DNA of 64,000 nt, taken from the NCBI GenBank assembly GCA_040754075.1, contig JBFMDH010000023.1, forward strand, positions 1 to 64,000, written 5' to 3'. The notes beneath the pieces were generated by a model. It ran no database searches. It was given only the letters and a program-made list of their open reading frames with translations, and was not told the DNA's origin. Every line of letters starts with the position of its first letter. Positions within the stretch are counted from its first letter, which is position 1. Position numbers and translations under genes: made by a program. This document shows, piece after piece, positions 55,310 through 62,859 of the stretch. This DNA comes from Acidobacteriota bacterium. Lineage in GTDB: Bacteria > Acidobacteriota > Blastocatellia > UBA7656.

Positions 55310-55666
55310 TCACTTTTCCGTATATCCGCTACAAATCAAGGTCAGTTCTTCCCGATTGTCGCGCATATAGAGACTTTCAACGCCGACGTCGGTGAAGGTG
55401 TAAGTGGTTCGGGATAAGAATTGTCCGCTGTCGGCGTAGCGATCGCGGGTTAAAATAACTTCAAAAAAACCGAGACCCCGGTTGCGCAATTGCGCGAACA
55501 TATTTATACGGGTCGAATGTTTATCGGGCTTTCGATAGACCGTTAACCGGGTAATGCGCACCGTTCCTTTGATACTATCTTTCAACAAAAACCCCTCGCC
55601 AACCTCAAACACCAAATCCGCACCGCTATTCCAGTATTTTTTGATTGTCAGAGTATTTTTGTTCAC
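55310..55666 (-). CDS. Unknown beta-rich protein, cluster member
   Basis: 118 residues, no signal peptide, mostly beta strands (LTIKKYWNSGADLVFEVGEGFLL; GTVRITRLTVYRKPD; INMFAQLRNRGLGFFEVILTR). It shows no catalytic motif. It lies 16 bases upstream of the small membrane protein gene on the same strand and 44 bases after the degenerate-zincin gene, so it belongs to the cluster operon. No function is proposed. Confidence 0.55.
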   Translation of the reverse strand: MNKNTLTIKKYWNSGADLVFEVGEGFLLKDSIKGTVRITRLTVYRKPDKHSTRINMFAQLRNRGLGFFEVILTRDRYADSGQFLSRTTYTFTDVGVESLYMRDNREELTLICSGYTEK

Positions 55667-55710
55667 CTACTGCGCCTTTCAATCAGCAGCCGGTTTTATA
55701 TCAATCCGCT

Positions 55711-56592
55711 TTAGGGGTTCATCAGATTCGCCCAACGTTTGGGAATAAAGTTGTCGCTTCTGCGCCGGAACATCGAAGCCCAATTGGCATCCTGAAATCC
55801 TGCGTCCCAGAACATCAGGTGATGATCGCGCAAAGGGCTTGAAGTCGGCTCACAACCGTACATCCGCCCAATCAAGTGCGGCAGAATAAACTCCGGCTCG
55901 ATGACGCCATCTTCGATGACGCAATTCGTGTCATCCCAGAAAAGCGTCAGATTGCGATTATTGACCTCTTCGGTAGGCACGAAATAGACGTTGAAATCCG
56001 CCCGTCCGTCGCGCTTGGTAATAAATAATTTTCTCCAGATGCTCTTTCCGATAATCGTGCCTTCGTCGCTAAACCTTTGATTTTTTTTGTTCACGCTTTC
56101 GACCAGCACATCACCGAGGTCAATATCGACTTTTACGTCATCAATCCACCCCAACTCAAAAACGAGATTGGTCTGATGGGTAAAAATCGTGTTCAATTCA
56201 TCGACGACAGTTTGGGCTTTATCAAATGAGTGAGTGGTTTTATCGCCTCTTCGGTCTTCTACGAAATGAAAACTGATGCGTTGCCGTTTGGGTCGTTTCA
56301 CCGCTACTTCAAGCGTCGCTTCCAATGACCTCGTGGCAATATCGATGACTTCGATGCGCGTCGGCGGACCCGGACTTTCGCCCTTTATATCAAAAAAACC
56401 GCCGCCGGAATCACTGATGGAGGCGATGCGCGGGTTGACACTGCGGACGATTTTTCCCGCGCCAAATTCCAGAAGCAAGGTTTTGATTTCCCGATGACCG
56501 ACCATAAACCATGGCGGCGCGGCATTTTTATCCAACCCCCATTTATTCTCTAATCCAAGGGTTGGCTCTTTCCATTGTGGTTTTAAAGACAT
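55711..56592 (-). CDS. Zincin-like protein with a degenerate metal site
   Basis: 293 residues from ATG 56592 (AGGGGGAT seven bases upstream). The N-terminal 100 residues are beta-rich. The C-terminal half has a matrixin-like layout: a strand (NVYFVPTEEVNNRNLTLFWDD), then EFILPHLIGRMYGCEPTSS and HHLMFWDAG. In active metzincins this position would read HExxHxxGxxH followed by a Met-turn (LM). Here the motif is HLIGRMYG, with Glu and the second His missing, although LM is kept. Binding rather than hydrolysis is likely. This interpretation is by eye. The gene is in the 53-57 kb cluster. Confidence 0.5.
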   Translation of the reverse strand: MSLKPQWKEPTLGLENKWGLDKNAAPPWFMVGHREIKTLLLEFGAGKIVRSVNPRIASISDSGGGFFDIKGESPGPPTRIEVIDIATRSLEATLEVAVKRPKRQRISFHFVEDRRGDKTTHSFDKAQTVVDELNTIFTHQTNLVFELGWIDDVKVDIDLGDVLVESVNKKNQRFSDEGTIIGKSIWRKLFITKRDGRADFNVYFVPTEEVNNRNLTLFWDDTNCVIEDGVIEPEFILPHLIGRMYGCEPTSSPLRDHHLMFWDAGFQDANWASMFRRRSDNFIPKRWANLMNP

Positions 56593-56631
56593 TTTAATCC
56601 CCCTGGCTAAAGGCTGTGACATTAGGTTGCG

Positions 56632-57105
56632 TTATATTTCTTTATGGACCATTTTTTTACGCTGGGTATCAAACTTACCGTAGAATAATTGCGGTCTTAC
56701 AAGCCGTATCTTCGTTTGTAGCAAAGGCGGGGTGCCACCAACAGGCGTTGGGGTTTCACGCACCGAACTAAATTCGGAGGTAATTCTCAGCATCTGGGTC
56801 ATCCGGTTCCCGGAATAGACGCTAATCGCAAAAGTAAGCTCAAAAAGCACCAACGTGTTGTCGCGTAAACCGACTAATTTTACTCCGAGGAAATCTTTGG
56901 TTGGCGGAATATAAAAGATGATATTTTTATGCATTCGGGCTTGCTCAAATTCGGAGGAGATGCTGATTTCATCGGTTGATTTTAGATTAATCATTCGGTT
57001 GGCTCCGCCTTCCACTTCAAAAGAATGGACAGGAATATCCCATCGTTCAACCGGTATCTTTTGCTGCTCTCTGATAATAATATGTAGGTCAGACACATAT
57101 TTCAT
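56632..57105 (-). CDS. Unknown beta-rich protein at the head of the 53-57 kb cluster
   Basis: 157 residues from ATG 57105 (a GTG five codons earlier at 57120 is an alternative; AAAGGGTGG lies about eleven bases before the ATG). It is soluble and beta-rich, with SDLHIIIREQQKIPVERWDIPVHSFEVEGG and FLGVKLVGLRDNTLVLFELTFAISVY. No family is recognised. As the first gene of the seven-gene leftward unit, its promoter must lie in the 500-base intergenic stretch to its right. Confidence 0.55.
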   Translation of the reverse strand: MKYVSDLHIIIREQQKIPVERWDIPVHSFEVEGGANRMINLKSTDEISISSEFEQARMHKNIIFYIPPTKDFLGVKLVGLRDNTLVLFELTFAISVYSGNRMTQMLRITSEFSSVRETPTPVGGTPPLLQTKIRLVRPQLFYGKFDTQRKKMVHKEI

Positions 57106-57609
57106 TTTTTTGATAACCACCCTTTCTTACCTGCAAACATAATCTCAACTCCTGTCTACTAATTTTGAAAAACCATGTACCATCTGCCTCTTCAATAAGC
57201 TTCTCCCATCATCACAGGACGGCTGAAAATCGTTAGGGGTTCCGTTGGTCAACTGTGCGGTTGCGCCATAAACTTGCAGCAGAAAGCCCGCTTGCCGATC
57301 AGCCACCTTCCTCAAGTTGCTGAAGGTGTGTCTATCTCAAATTTCAGGTCTTTTTCCCAGCGATTCCGCTTTATCAAACTCTTGGCGGCAATGCCTACGC
57401 ATCCTTTCGCACATAAGTGGCAATCGGGTGAAAATCATGTCGCAAAATTTTTCGTTTTTAGGGGATGGTGCGCGCAGGTTGGTGGTAATTTCAGGCAGGC
57501 TGAAATTCTAATGGAAAGTTGAGGTCAGGGTGGAAGCAACAGAGGAGGCAACAAATCACAATTCGCCTCTTCTGTTGCTACGGAAAGATCAATCGTTGTT
57601 CATTACCCA
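57106..57609. other. Large intergenic region with two inverted repeats
   Basis: 504 bases upstream of the 53-57 kb cluster. It contains AATTTCAG/CTGAAATT with a 5-base spacer (57487-57507) and a 14-bp stem with one mismatch (57536-57549 with 57565-57578). The second lies 32 bases beyond the stop of the leftward membrane protein gene and lacks a T-tract, so it may be a weak terminator or processing hairpin. Frames here are poor and no gene is called. Confidence 0.4.
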
Positions 57610-58011
57610 TCAGTTGCCAACCGGCAACGATTTTTTTAATCCGAAATACTGGGCTTCGGCAAAGACCGCAACCAGCATTGCCTGCGCAATGATAAAGCCA
57701 TAACCCAGAGCCGTCGGCGCAACCCAGTTGGTAAACAACAGTAAAATACTGTCGATTGCCCAGAGCGCATTGCCTGAAATAATCGCCCAGATAATCGGTC
57801 GTTGCAGGTGCTGCCGGGTTGCCAGATAGATGAGTAAGGCGGCAAAGGGCAACAAACTCAGCCCGGCATAACGCAACAATCCAACCGGCACGCCGAGTAA
57901 TTGATTTAACGAATCGGCAAACAGCAGCATCACCAGTCCGGTTGTCCCGCTGATTGCCGCGTCAGCAAATAAAACTTTCCTTAAAAAATTCGATTGATTT
58001 GCAATAGCCAT
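57610..58011 (-). CDS. Small four-helix membrane protein
   Basis: 133 residues from ATG 58011 (AGGAG nine bases upstream; the longer frame overlapping the next gene is rejected). There are four helices: LFADAAISGTTGLVMLLF, LLRYAGLSLLPFAALLIYLA, PIIWAIISGNALWAIDSILLLF and GYGFIIAQAMLVAVFAEAQYF. It matches the general look of small integral membrane proteins found next to SnoaL-like genes. It is co-transcribed with the SnoaL-like gene 28 bases upstream, and the pair has a candidate operator at 58505. Function is unknown. Confidence 0.7.
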   Translation of the reverse strand: MAIANQSNFLRKVLFADAAISGTTGLVMLLFADSLNQLLGVPVGLLRYAGLSLLPFAALLIYLATRQHLQRPIIWAIISGNALWAIDSILLLFTNWVAPTALGYGFIIAQAMLVAVFAEAQYFGLKKSLPVGN

Positions 58012-58039
58012 AATCATTCTCTCCTTTCGCTTTTGGTTT

Positions 58040-58414
58040 TTAAGATTTAGCAGGCGCTGGCAGTTGATCGAAAAATCCGGTGATGGATTGCAACCGGCCA
58101 TCTTCCGCCAGCACGCCAAAATCCGTTCCTTTGACAATCGGTTCAGCGCCCTCTGCACCTAAAGCCCAGGTAAACCGCAATTGATTATGATGAGTATCCA
58201 CTTCGCTGGTTCGATTGAATCGGTGCCCCGGAAATTTTTCCTGAACCCCTTGCACCATTGTCTGAATGCCCGCATGCCCTTCACCATTTAAGACCGGGTC
58301 AACATAACTGGCGTTTTCATCCCAAATTCGCGCGATGAGGTCATCGCGACGCGCGGCATCCGGCTCATTCCACATGGCGATATAGCCATCAATTAATTCG
58401 GTTAAATTATTCAT
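58040..58414 (-). CDS. SnoaL-like / NTF2-fold protein
   Basis: 124 residues. The N-terminus LTELIDGYIAMWNEPDAARRDDLIARIWDENASYVDP is the classic SnoaL-like cone-shaped alpha+beta barrel start, followed by RFTWALGAEGAEPIVKGTDF and a final LQSITGFFDQLP. The fold includes cyclases, isomerases and small-molecule binders; the particular function cannot be read off. It is the first gene of a leftward pair with a membrane protein. The inverted repeat 91 bases upstream is shared with the MmyB-type regulator gene, whose relatives are often neighbours of NTF2-like genes. Confidence 0.8.
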   Translation of the reverse strand: MNNLTELIDGYIAMWNEPDAARRDDLIARIWDENASYVDPVLNGEGHAGIQTMVQGVQEKFPGHRFNRTSEVDTHHNQLRFTWALGAEGAEPIVKGTDFGVLAEDGRLQSITGFFDQLPAPAKS

Positions 58415-58504
58415 TACACCCTCCGTTTCTTTTTTGACGCTCGGTAAATTTCATCACCTTGCGGTGACGGTGAGCATAGTGACAGGTTTGAGAATTTGAA
58501 ATCA

Positions 58505-58521
58505 ATTACCTCAGAGGTAAG
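58505..58521. promoter_or_regulatory. Inverted repeat operator candidate, SnoaL-like operon
   Basis: ATTACCT-CAG-AGGTAAG is a near-perfect palindrome, 91 bases upstream of the SnoaL-like start and 193 upstream of the divergent DinB-like start. A related weaker pair, TCACC-TTGC-GGTGA, is at 58454-58467. The same core (ATTACCT-N3-AGGTAAT) occurs at 63433-63449 before an MmyB-type regulator. The rest of 58415-58713 holds no gene. Confidence 0.55.
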
Positions 58522-58713
58522 ATTTCAGCTTTCCCGCGTTCGGTTTTCAATTTTTACCGACCATCAGGCAATTTGCTTGGCGATGATTCGATTTGGTCAG
58601 TTTTTTCGCGTTATTGGATAGGCGGCTGCTTAGTGGAGCGACCGTTGAGAAGTTTTCAAGACCTAAAATTATAGGACATCAAATAGATATTCTATGTCAG
58701 AAAGGATGCTGCT

Positions 58714-59214
58714 ATGACAATGAAACCTGTCCTGCATAGTTTTGCCTATTGTCTCGATTTCCTGCGTGAGCAGGTCGCCGACCTTAACCCGGCTGATATG
58801 ATTGCCCAACCCAATAACCTACCCAATCACCCGGCATGGGTCATCGGTCATCTCACCTATGCCTGTCAACTGTTGGGCAGCGCCATCGGGCTAACTGAAT
58901 GGTTGCCGACTGATTGGGGCAAGCGTTTCGGTACGGGCAGTGTGCCGATGGCTGATGCCCGCCTTTATGAAACGAAAGACGAAGCTTTGGCAATCCTTGG
59001 TGAAGCCCAGGAAAGAATCCATCACGCAGTCGAGCAAATGGAGGATTCGCAATTGGATGAAGTCTTCCCCGTGGAATCGTATCGCGATGTATTTCCAACT
59101 ATCCGTCACGCGATAACCCAGGTGCTGGTCGGACACGCCGCCAATCACGTTGGACAACTCACCATCTGGCGTCGGGCGATGGGCTTGCCGGCAATGAAGC
59201 GACCATTTGAATAA
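58714..59214 (+). CDS. DinB-like (DinB_2/YfiT) metal-binding protein
   Basis: 166 residues with the four-helix DinB fold and three metal-ligand histidines: HPAWVIGHL (about residues 33-41) and the pair in GHAANHVGQLTIWRR near residue 145. DinB-family proteins bind Ni or Zn; many are thiol-dependent transferases, but this one's activity is unknown. GAAAGGATG precedes the ATG. It is divergent from the SnoaL-like operon and followed by a rho-independent terminator, so it is monocistronic. Confidence 0.8.
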   Translation: MTMKPVLHSFAYCLDFLREQVADLNPADMIAQPNNLPNHPAWVIGHLTYACQLLGSAIGLTEWLPTDWGKRFGTGSVPMADARLYETKDEALAILGEAQERIHHAVEQMEDSQLDEVFPVESYRDVFPTIRHAITQVLVGHAANHVGQLTIWRRAMGLPAMKRPFE

Positions 59215-59240
59215 CCGCCCGGCAAGTGGGTGGCTTTTTT
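59215..59240 (+). terminator. Terminator after the DinB-like gene
   Basis: CCGCCC (59215-59220) pairs with GGGTGG (59228-59233, one G-T), followed by CTTTTTT. It immediately follows the stop codon. Confidence 0.6.
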
Positions 59241-59378
59241 GATTTTGCATCGCTTTTAACGGATTTGCGTCTATAGAAAACGAGGTAAGTTTTTTCAATG
59301 CTTGCCCTGCACAGTAGTGCAGGGCTTTTTTTATTTTTGCATCGTTTTTTATCCGGTTTACGTCTGGTGGATAACGAG
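59235..59378 (+). repeat. Imperfect direct repeat of a terminator tail
   Basis: The sequence after the first T-tract (TTTTGCATCGCTTTTAACGGA at about 59243) recurs with changes after the second T-tract (59331 onward), including a shared GTCT...ACGAG end. Two 50-base copies lie about 92 bases apart, each preceded by a hairpin. Confidence 0.55.
59304..59332 (+). terminator. Strong intrinsic terminator
   Basis: A perfect 9-bp GC-rich stem (GCCCTGCAC/GTGCAGGGC, 4-base loop) followed by seven T. It is the second terminator after the DinB-like gene and precedes the small exported-protein pair, insulating the two units. Confidence 0.88.
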
Positions 59379-59446
59379 CGGGCTAATCGGTTGTATCGAG
59401 TCAGACTCAAATCACACAAAAACACGATTGGAAAGGAACCTCACCC

Positions 59447-59908
59447 ATGAGAAAAGTTATCTCTATTTATGTCATCTTCGCCGTTCTTTGCTCACCGGCT
59501 CTTGTCTTAGATAGTAAGAAAACCGGGTATGTTGGCGGCACAATCGCCGGACTCAAGGAAGGCACCGAGGGAAAGAGTTCAGCCCTTGATGAAAACAATT
59601 TTGTTTTTGAACACAAAAACGGCAAATTGCTGATTCCTTACAAAGACGTTGAAGAGTTGGAATATGGACAGAAAGCCGGGCGGCGCGTGGCTGTTGCTAT
59701 CCTGGTTTCACCGTTGGCGATCTTTTCAAAGAAACGAAAACACTATCTAACGATTAGCTACAAGAATGAAGCCGGGAAAGGGCAGGCAGCGGTTTTTGAA
59801 CTCGGTAAAGATGTGATTCGCACCATGCTTTCAAGTTTAGAGGCGCGAACCGGCAAACAGATTCAGTATCAGGATGAAGAAGCCAAAAAGAGCGCGAAAG
59901 GCAATTAA
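59447..59908 (+). CDS. Exported small protein of unknown function
   Basis: 153 residues with a signal peptide (VISIYVIFAVLCSPALVL). The mature part is a PH-like, strand-rich domain (FVFEHKNGKLLIPYKDVEELEYGQKAGRR) with a hydrophobic hairpin (VAVAILVSPLAIFSKKRKHYLTISYKNE) and a lysine-rich tail. No named family is recognised. AAAGGAAC precedes the ATG. It is followed after three bases by a second exported protein, and the two are probably translated together. Confidence 0.65.
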   Translation: MRKVISIYVIFAVLCSPALVLDSKKTGYVGGTIAGLKEGTEGKSSALDENNFVFEHKNGKLLIPYKDVEELEYGQKAGRRVAVAILVSPLAIFSKKRKHYLTISYKNEAGKGQAAVFELGKDVIRTMLSSLEARTGKQIQYQDEEAKKSAKGN

Positions 59909-59911
59909 GTT

Positions 59912-60214
59912 ATGAGAATACTGCTGACTTTAATCTGCCTGTCGATGGTGTCCTTTACTGTAGATGATAAGAAGCAGTCAAAGCTATATGAGAAGAAAAG
60001 CGACAAGGAGCGGATTTATAGAGTCGATTTTGAACCACTTTGGGCGGCTGCTATTGAAGCCGCAAAAAAACACTTCACGCTTGACCAAATCCGCAAAGAG
60101 GAAAGGCTATTCACTTTTAACAGTGGGGCGGGATTCACAACCCCTGGTTTCAATGTCAATGTGGCATTTTCAAAAGACGATGAAGGCGGAATTAGAAAGA
60201 AAAGCAAACCATGA
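59912..60214 (+). CDS. Small exported protein, possibly truncated
   Basis: 100 residues with a very short hydrophobic leader (ILLTLICLSMVSF). The mature part (RVDFEPLWAAAIEAAKKHFTLDQIRKEERLFTFNSG) looks like the beginning of a larger bacterial domain and stops after KSKP, so the gene may be a truncated member of a longer family. No family is recognised. It follows the preceding exported-protein gene closely. Confidence 0.45.
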   Translation: MRILLTLICLSMVSFTVDDKKQSKLYEKKSDKERIYRVDFEPLWAAAIEAAKKHFTLDQIRKEERLFTFNSGAGFTTPGFNVNVAFSKDDEGGIRKKSKP

Positions 60215-60273
60215 ATACAAAGTTTTTTTTCTGCCCTGCTTGTGGGAAACAACCTAAACCCGGCTCGGATTAA
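60211..60273 (+). CDS. Possible 20-residue zinc-ribbon microprotein
   Basis: ATG at 60211 overlaps the previous stop (ATGA) and opens 20 codons: a Phe-rich start, then FCPACGKQPKPGSD. CPxCG is half of a zinc ribbon, but a single pair cannot bind zinc alone. No ribosome binding site is seen, so translation would depend on coupling. Listed at low confidence. Confidence 0.2.
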   Translation: MNTKFFFCPACGKQPKPGSD

Positions 60274-60353
60274 GTCAATCAGCAGTAACCTGTACTGAGA
60301 AACAGGTTGCTCCGAATTATTCAGGAGAGGTTCTTCGGGCAAAGGTCAAAGGC

Positions 60354-61388
60354 TTATAACTGTTTATGCGCGTATCGCAGGATGCGCTCTGTGGTTTCCC
60401 AACTGACACAGGCGTCGGTGATGCTGACACCGTATTGCAGATTCGTAGCCGTTGCCGGTTGATTCCCTGCCCGCAAATAACTTTCAATCATGAGTCCGGT
60501 CAATGCCAGATTCCCGGCGGCGCGTTGAGCGATCACGCTACGCGCCACCGCTTCCTGCTGTTCGTGTTGTTTGTTGGCGTTGGCGTGACTGCAATCCACC
60601 ATCAGCGATGGGTTGAGCTTGTTTTTTTTCAAAGCGGCAACGGCATCGGCGATGCTTTTAGCGTCGTAATTGGTGCGCGCCCGTCCGCCTCTGAGCACTA
60701 CATGCCCGAATTGATTGCCTTTGGTACGAACCACACCGGTGATACCGCTCTGGTCAATGCCTAAGAAACTATGCGGCGTTTGGGCTGCATGCATGGCATC
60801 AATCGCCACTTGCAGGCTGCCGTCGGTTGCATTTTTGAACCCAACCGGCATTGATAGACCGCTTGCCATCTCTCGATGGGTTTGTGATTCGGTGGTGCGC
60901 GCGCCAATCGCCACCCAACTGATCAAATCACTGATATATTGCGGAACAATCGGATCGAGAAATTCCGTCGCCGCAGGAACCCCCATTTGCGTGATGTCAA
61001 GTAGCAGTCGCCGCGCTTTTTTGAGTCCCGCCTCGATATCGTAAGTGCCATCGAGATGCGGGTCATTAATCAATCCTTTCCAACCAATGGTTGTGCGCGG
61101 CTTTTCAAAATAGACGCGCATGACCAGGTAGAGTTTATCGCTCAATTCATTGCGCAGTTTCGCCAGTCTTTCGGCATACTCCAAAGCGCCGCGCTCGTCG
61201 TGAATCGAACAGGGTCCGACGACAACCAGCAGGCGCGTGTCCTCATGGCGTAAAATCTGTTGAATGGTGGCGCGGCTTTCGACAACCGTGCGAATGGATG
61301 CTTTGGTAATCGGCAACTCCGCTTTTAAGGCTTTGGGAGTGATGAGCCGAACGATTTCGATAACATTGAGGTCTTGAATTGGGAACAT
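60354..61388 (-). CDS. aroG: 3-deoxy-7-phosphoheptulonate (DAHP) synthase, class I AroG type
   Basis: 344 residues from the ATG at 61388, matching the usual 340-360 length; the frame extending further is rejected. Signature residues of the AroG/F/H family are present: [21 protein letters not shown] (KDPG-like loop), [45 protein letters not shown] and [13 protein letters not shown]. It condenses phosphoenolpyruvate with erythrose 4-phosphate to DAHP, the first step of the shikimate pathway. Feedback control by aromatic amino acids is usual, but the allosteric class cannot be read off. Confidence 0.95.
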   Translation of the reverse strand: MFPIQDLNVIEIVRLITPKALKAELPITKASIRTVVESRATIQQILRHEDTRLLVVVGPCSIHDERGALEYAERLAKLRNELSDKLYLVMRVYFEKPRTTIGWKGLINDPHLDGTYDIEAGLKKARRLLLDITQMGVPAATEFLDPIVPQYISDLISWVAIGARTTESQTHREMASGLSMPVGFKNATDGSLQVAIDAMHAAQTPHSFLGIDQSGITGVVRTKGNQFGHVVLRGGRARTNYDAKSIADAVAALKKNKLNPSLMVDCSHANANKQHEQQEAVARSVIAQRAAGNLALTGLMIESYLRAGNQPATATNLQYGVSITDACVSWETTERILRYAHKQL

Positions 61389-61439
61389 AAAAATCTTTCT
61401 TATTTTAAAAGCCTGAATTCTAACACAGGCGGCGCTGAC

Positions 61440-61625
61440 TCGGACATTGAGATGGCAGTCTGGAGAGGTAAAGTTGGAAATCGCTATCTGGTTGATGTTT
61501 ATTGTTACTGGGGTAAGAAAAGTCCGTCGGAGATGAAGCACGAGGTCAGCTTTCGTAACCGGCGCTGGATAATCATGAATATCCACTATTACGAGAATGA
61601 AAAAGGCAAGCTTGTGGTCGGGTGA
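61440..61625 (+). pseudogene. Orphan C-terminal fragment upstream of aroG
   Basis: About 60 codons in the plus frame read as a real protein end: [21 protein letters not shown], then [22 protein letters not shown], closing KLVVG. The fold suggests the last strands of an NTF2-like or DUF3828-like beta sheet. No start with a ribosome binding site exists, and to the left the frame runs into the promoter and antisense 5' end of aroG. It looks like the remnant of a truncated gene; the family is not certain. Confidence 0.45.
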
Positions 61626-61680
61626 TAGGCGAATCTCTGGTTGTGGCTTATATCTGGCTCAACAGGAGGCGTCAGAGAAG

Positions 61681-61727
61681 CCAAAAAAAGGGTAGGGATA
61701 AGAATCTGCTATCCAGTCTCTTATCCC
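61681..61727 (-). terminator. Intrinsic terminator of the exported-protein gene
   Basis: On the minus strand GGGATAAGA (61727-61719) pairs with TCTTATCCC (61703-61695), followed by TACCCTTTTTTT. It lies just after the stop of the leftward gene ending at 61753. Confidence 0.75.
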
Positions 61728-61752
61728 CGGGCAATCAATCAATGGGTTTCGC

Positions 61753-62250
61753 TTAGTCTATGCCGTCGCTAGAAACTTTGACATACCCCGTGTAGTAGGT
61801 TCCGCCTGTGCGGGTATCTATGACTTCCATCGTAACCGGAAATTGTTTCCCTGATATTGCCTGTTGGTCGTCAACCTGGATGTAGACAACGGCGCGTAAC
61901 TGCAACCGTCCGGTGACTGGCTCACCCGATGCCGGCAGATTCTCACGGATGAAATCAACCGTGCGAAACTGACCGGATGATACCTCGACTTCCCGGCTGC
62001 CTGCGATAGCAGCGCCTTGCGCATCATAGAGCTTCACCTGAGCGCGGACGGGTTGGATGTTACTTTCCGAGGCGCTCTGATTGGCAATGCTAAAGCGCAG
62101 CGTTTGTCCGGGTATGATCCCCACATAAGTTGTTCCATCAAAGACTCTGACGTTTTGAGCTTCTGCCTTCCAGGTAGAACCGCCGACCACCATTGCGATA
62201 ACGGCAATCGCTATCAGAAGGTGTTTCCTGATTGGATTTCTTATTTTCAT
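61753..62250 (-). CDS. Exported protein of unknown family
   Basis: 165 residues from ATG 62250 (AAGGAG five bases upstream; earlier in-frame ATGs lack a site). The signal peptide is LLIAIAVIAMVVGGSTWKAEAQ. The mature part is beta-rich (VFDGTTYVGIIPGQTLRFSIANQSASES; VTGRLQLRAVVYIQVDDQ). It carries no cysteines or catalytic motif. It is divergent from the small leader-peptide genes and has its own terminator. No function is proposed. Confidence 0.7.
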   Translation of the reverse strand: MKIRNPIRKHLLIAIAVIAMVVGGSTWKAEAQNVRVFDGTTYVGIIPGQTLRFSIANQSASESNIQPVRAQVKLYDAQGAAIAGSREVEVSSGQFRTVDFIRENLPASGEPVTGRLQLRAVVYIQVDDQQAISGKQFPVTMEVIDTRTGGTYYTGYVKVSSDGID

Positions 62251-62616
62251 TCTTACTCCTTGCATAAAAAATTTGTCAAAAGTGAGCGTCACTGTCACGC
62301 CCGATTGTTTAGGCGATAGTTAGCGGCGAAAACTATCATCGGGGATTATTTTTTTCAGGAAGTAACTTTCTGATATTGCGGGGAGCGATAAAACGCCTGC
62401 TAATCGGTGTGAACCTGTACGAGGTCACAATCAGTGGAGGGGTTATCTATGCCAACGGTGTGTCACGCCAAGCCAATCGGCAACCTGCCAGGAACGTTCG
62501 TCTAAAATAACCTGCTTTCCGATGATAGTTTTTGTCACCGACTTACGCCTGAACAGATGAGCGCGAATGAGGCGCTCAAATGATAATCAAATATTAGGGA
62601 AAGGGAGATGACTATT
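62251..62616. other. Promoter region upstream of the leader-peptide genes
   Basis: 366 bases between divergent genes, hence at least two promoters. It contains an inverted repeat TGAGCGC-N7-GCGCTCA (62558-62578) 38 bases before the first peptide start, possibly an operator or leader hairpin. It also holds a conspicuous SD-like GGAGGGG at 62437-62443, followed by an 18-codon frame (62449-62505) that I do not call as a gene. Confidence 0.45.
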
Positions 62617-62772
62617 GTGAACAAGCAAAATCGGAGTGAAGCAAAAAACCCACAGATGAATATTGAAGATTTAACCGTCAACCCGGAAGCCGCCGCCGAG
62701 GTGAAAGGTGGAGACCACAAACAGTGGATTAATGTGGAGAGCGTAAGTACGCCTATCCTGCGGCGCAGCTAA
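62617..62772 (+). CDS. Double-glycine-leader precursor peptide 1 (RiPP/bacteriocin-like)
   Basis: 51 residues from a GTG at 62617. An ATG lies three codons upstream at 62608, but AGGGAG abuts it, whereas the spacing to the GTG is nine bases. The GTG start (NKQNRSE...) also aligns with the start of peptide 4 (NKQENHN...). The leader carries NIEDLTVNPEAAAEVKGG. Predicted cleavage after GG would give DHKQWINVESVSTPILRRS. The IEDL...VKGG leader recurs in the next three genes. Such leaders are cut by peptidase-containing ABC exporters; none is visible in this window. Confidence 0.72.
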   Translation: MNKQNRSEAKNPQMNIEDLTVNPEAAAEVKGGDHKQWINVESVSTPILRRS

Positions 62773-62783
62773 AAAGGGTAAAG

Positions 62784-62799
62784 CCAGGTCATGACCTGG
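62784..62799. promoter_or_regulatory. Perfect 16-bp palindrome between precursor genes 1 and 2
   Basis: CCAGGTCATGACCTGG lies 12 bases after the stop of peptide 1 and 61 before peptide 2. It could be an operator or, as RNA, a 6-bp hairpin with a 4-base loop that separates expression of the first gene. No T-tract adjoins. Confidence 0.6.
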
Positions 62800-62859
62800 G
62801 GCGCAAGATTCAAGGCGCTCAAAGTTTAGACTTAATTTTTTAAGGGAGGAAGATTAAAT

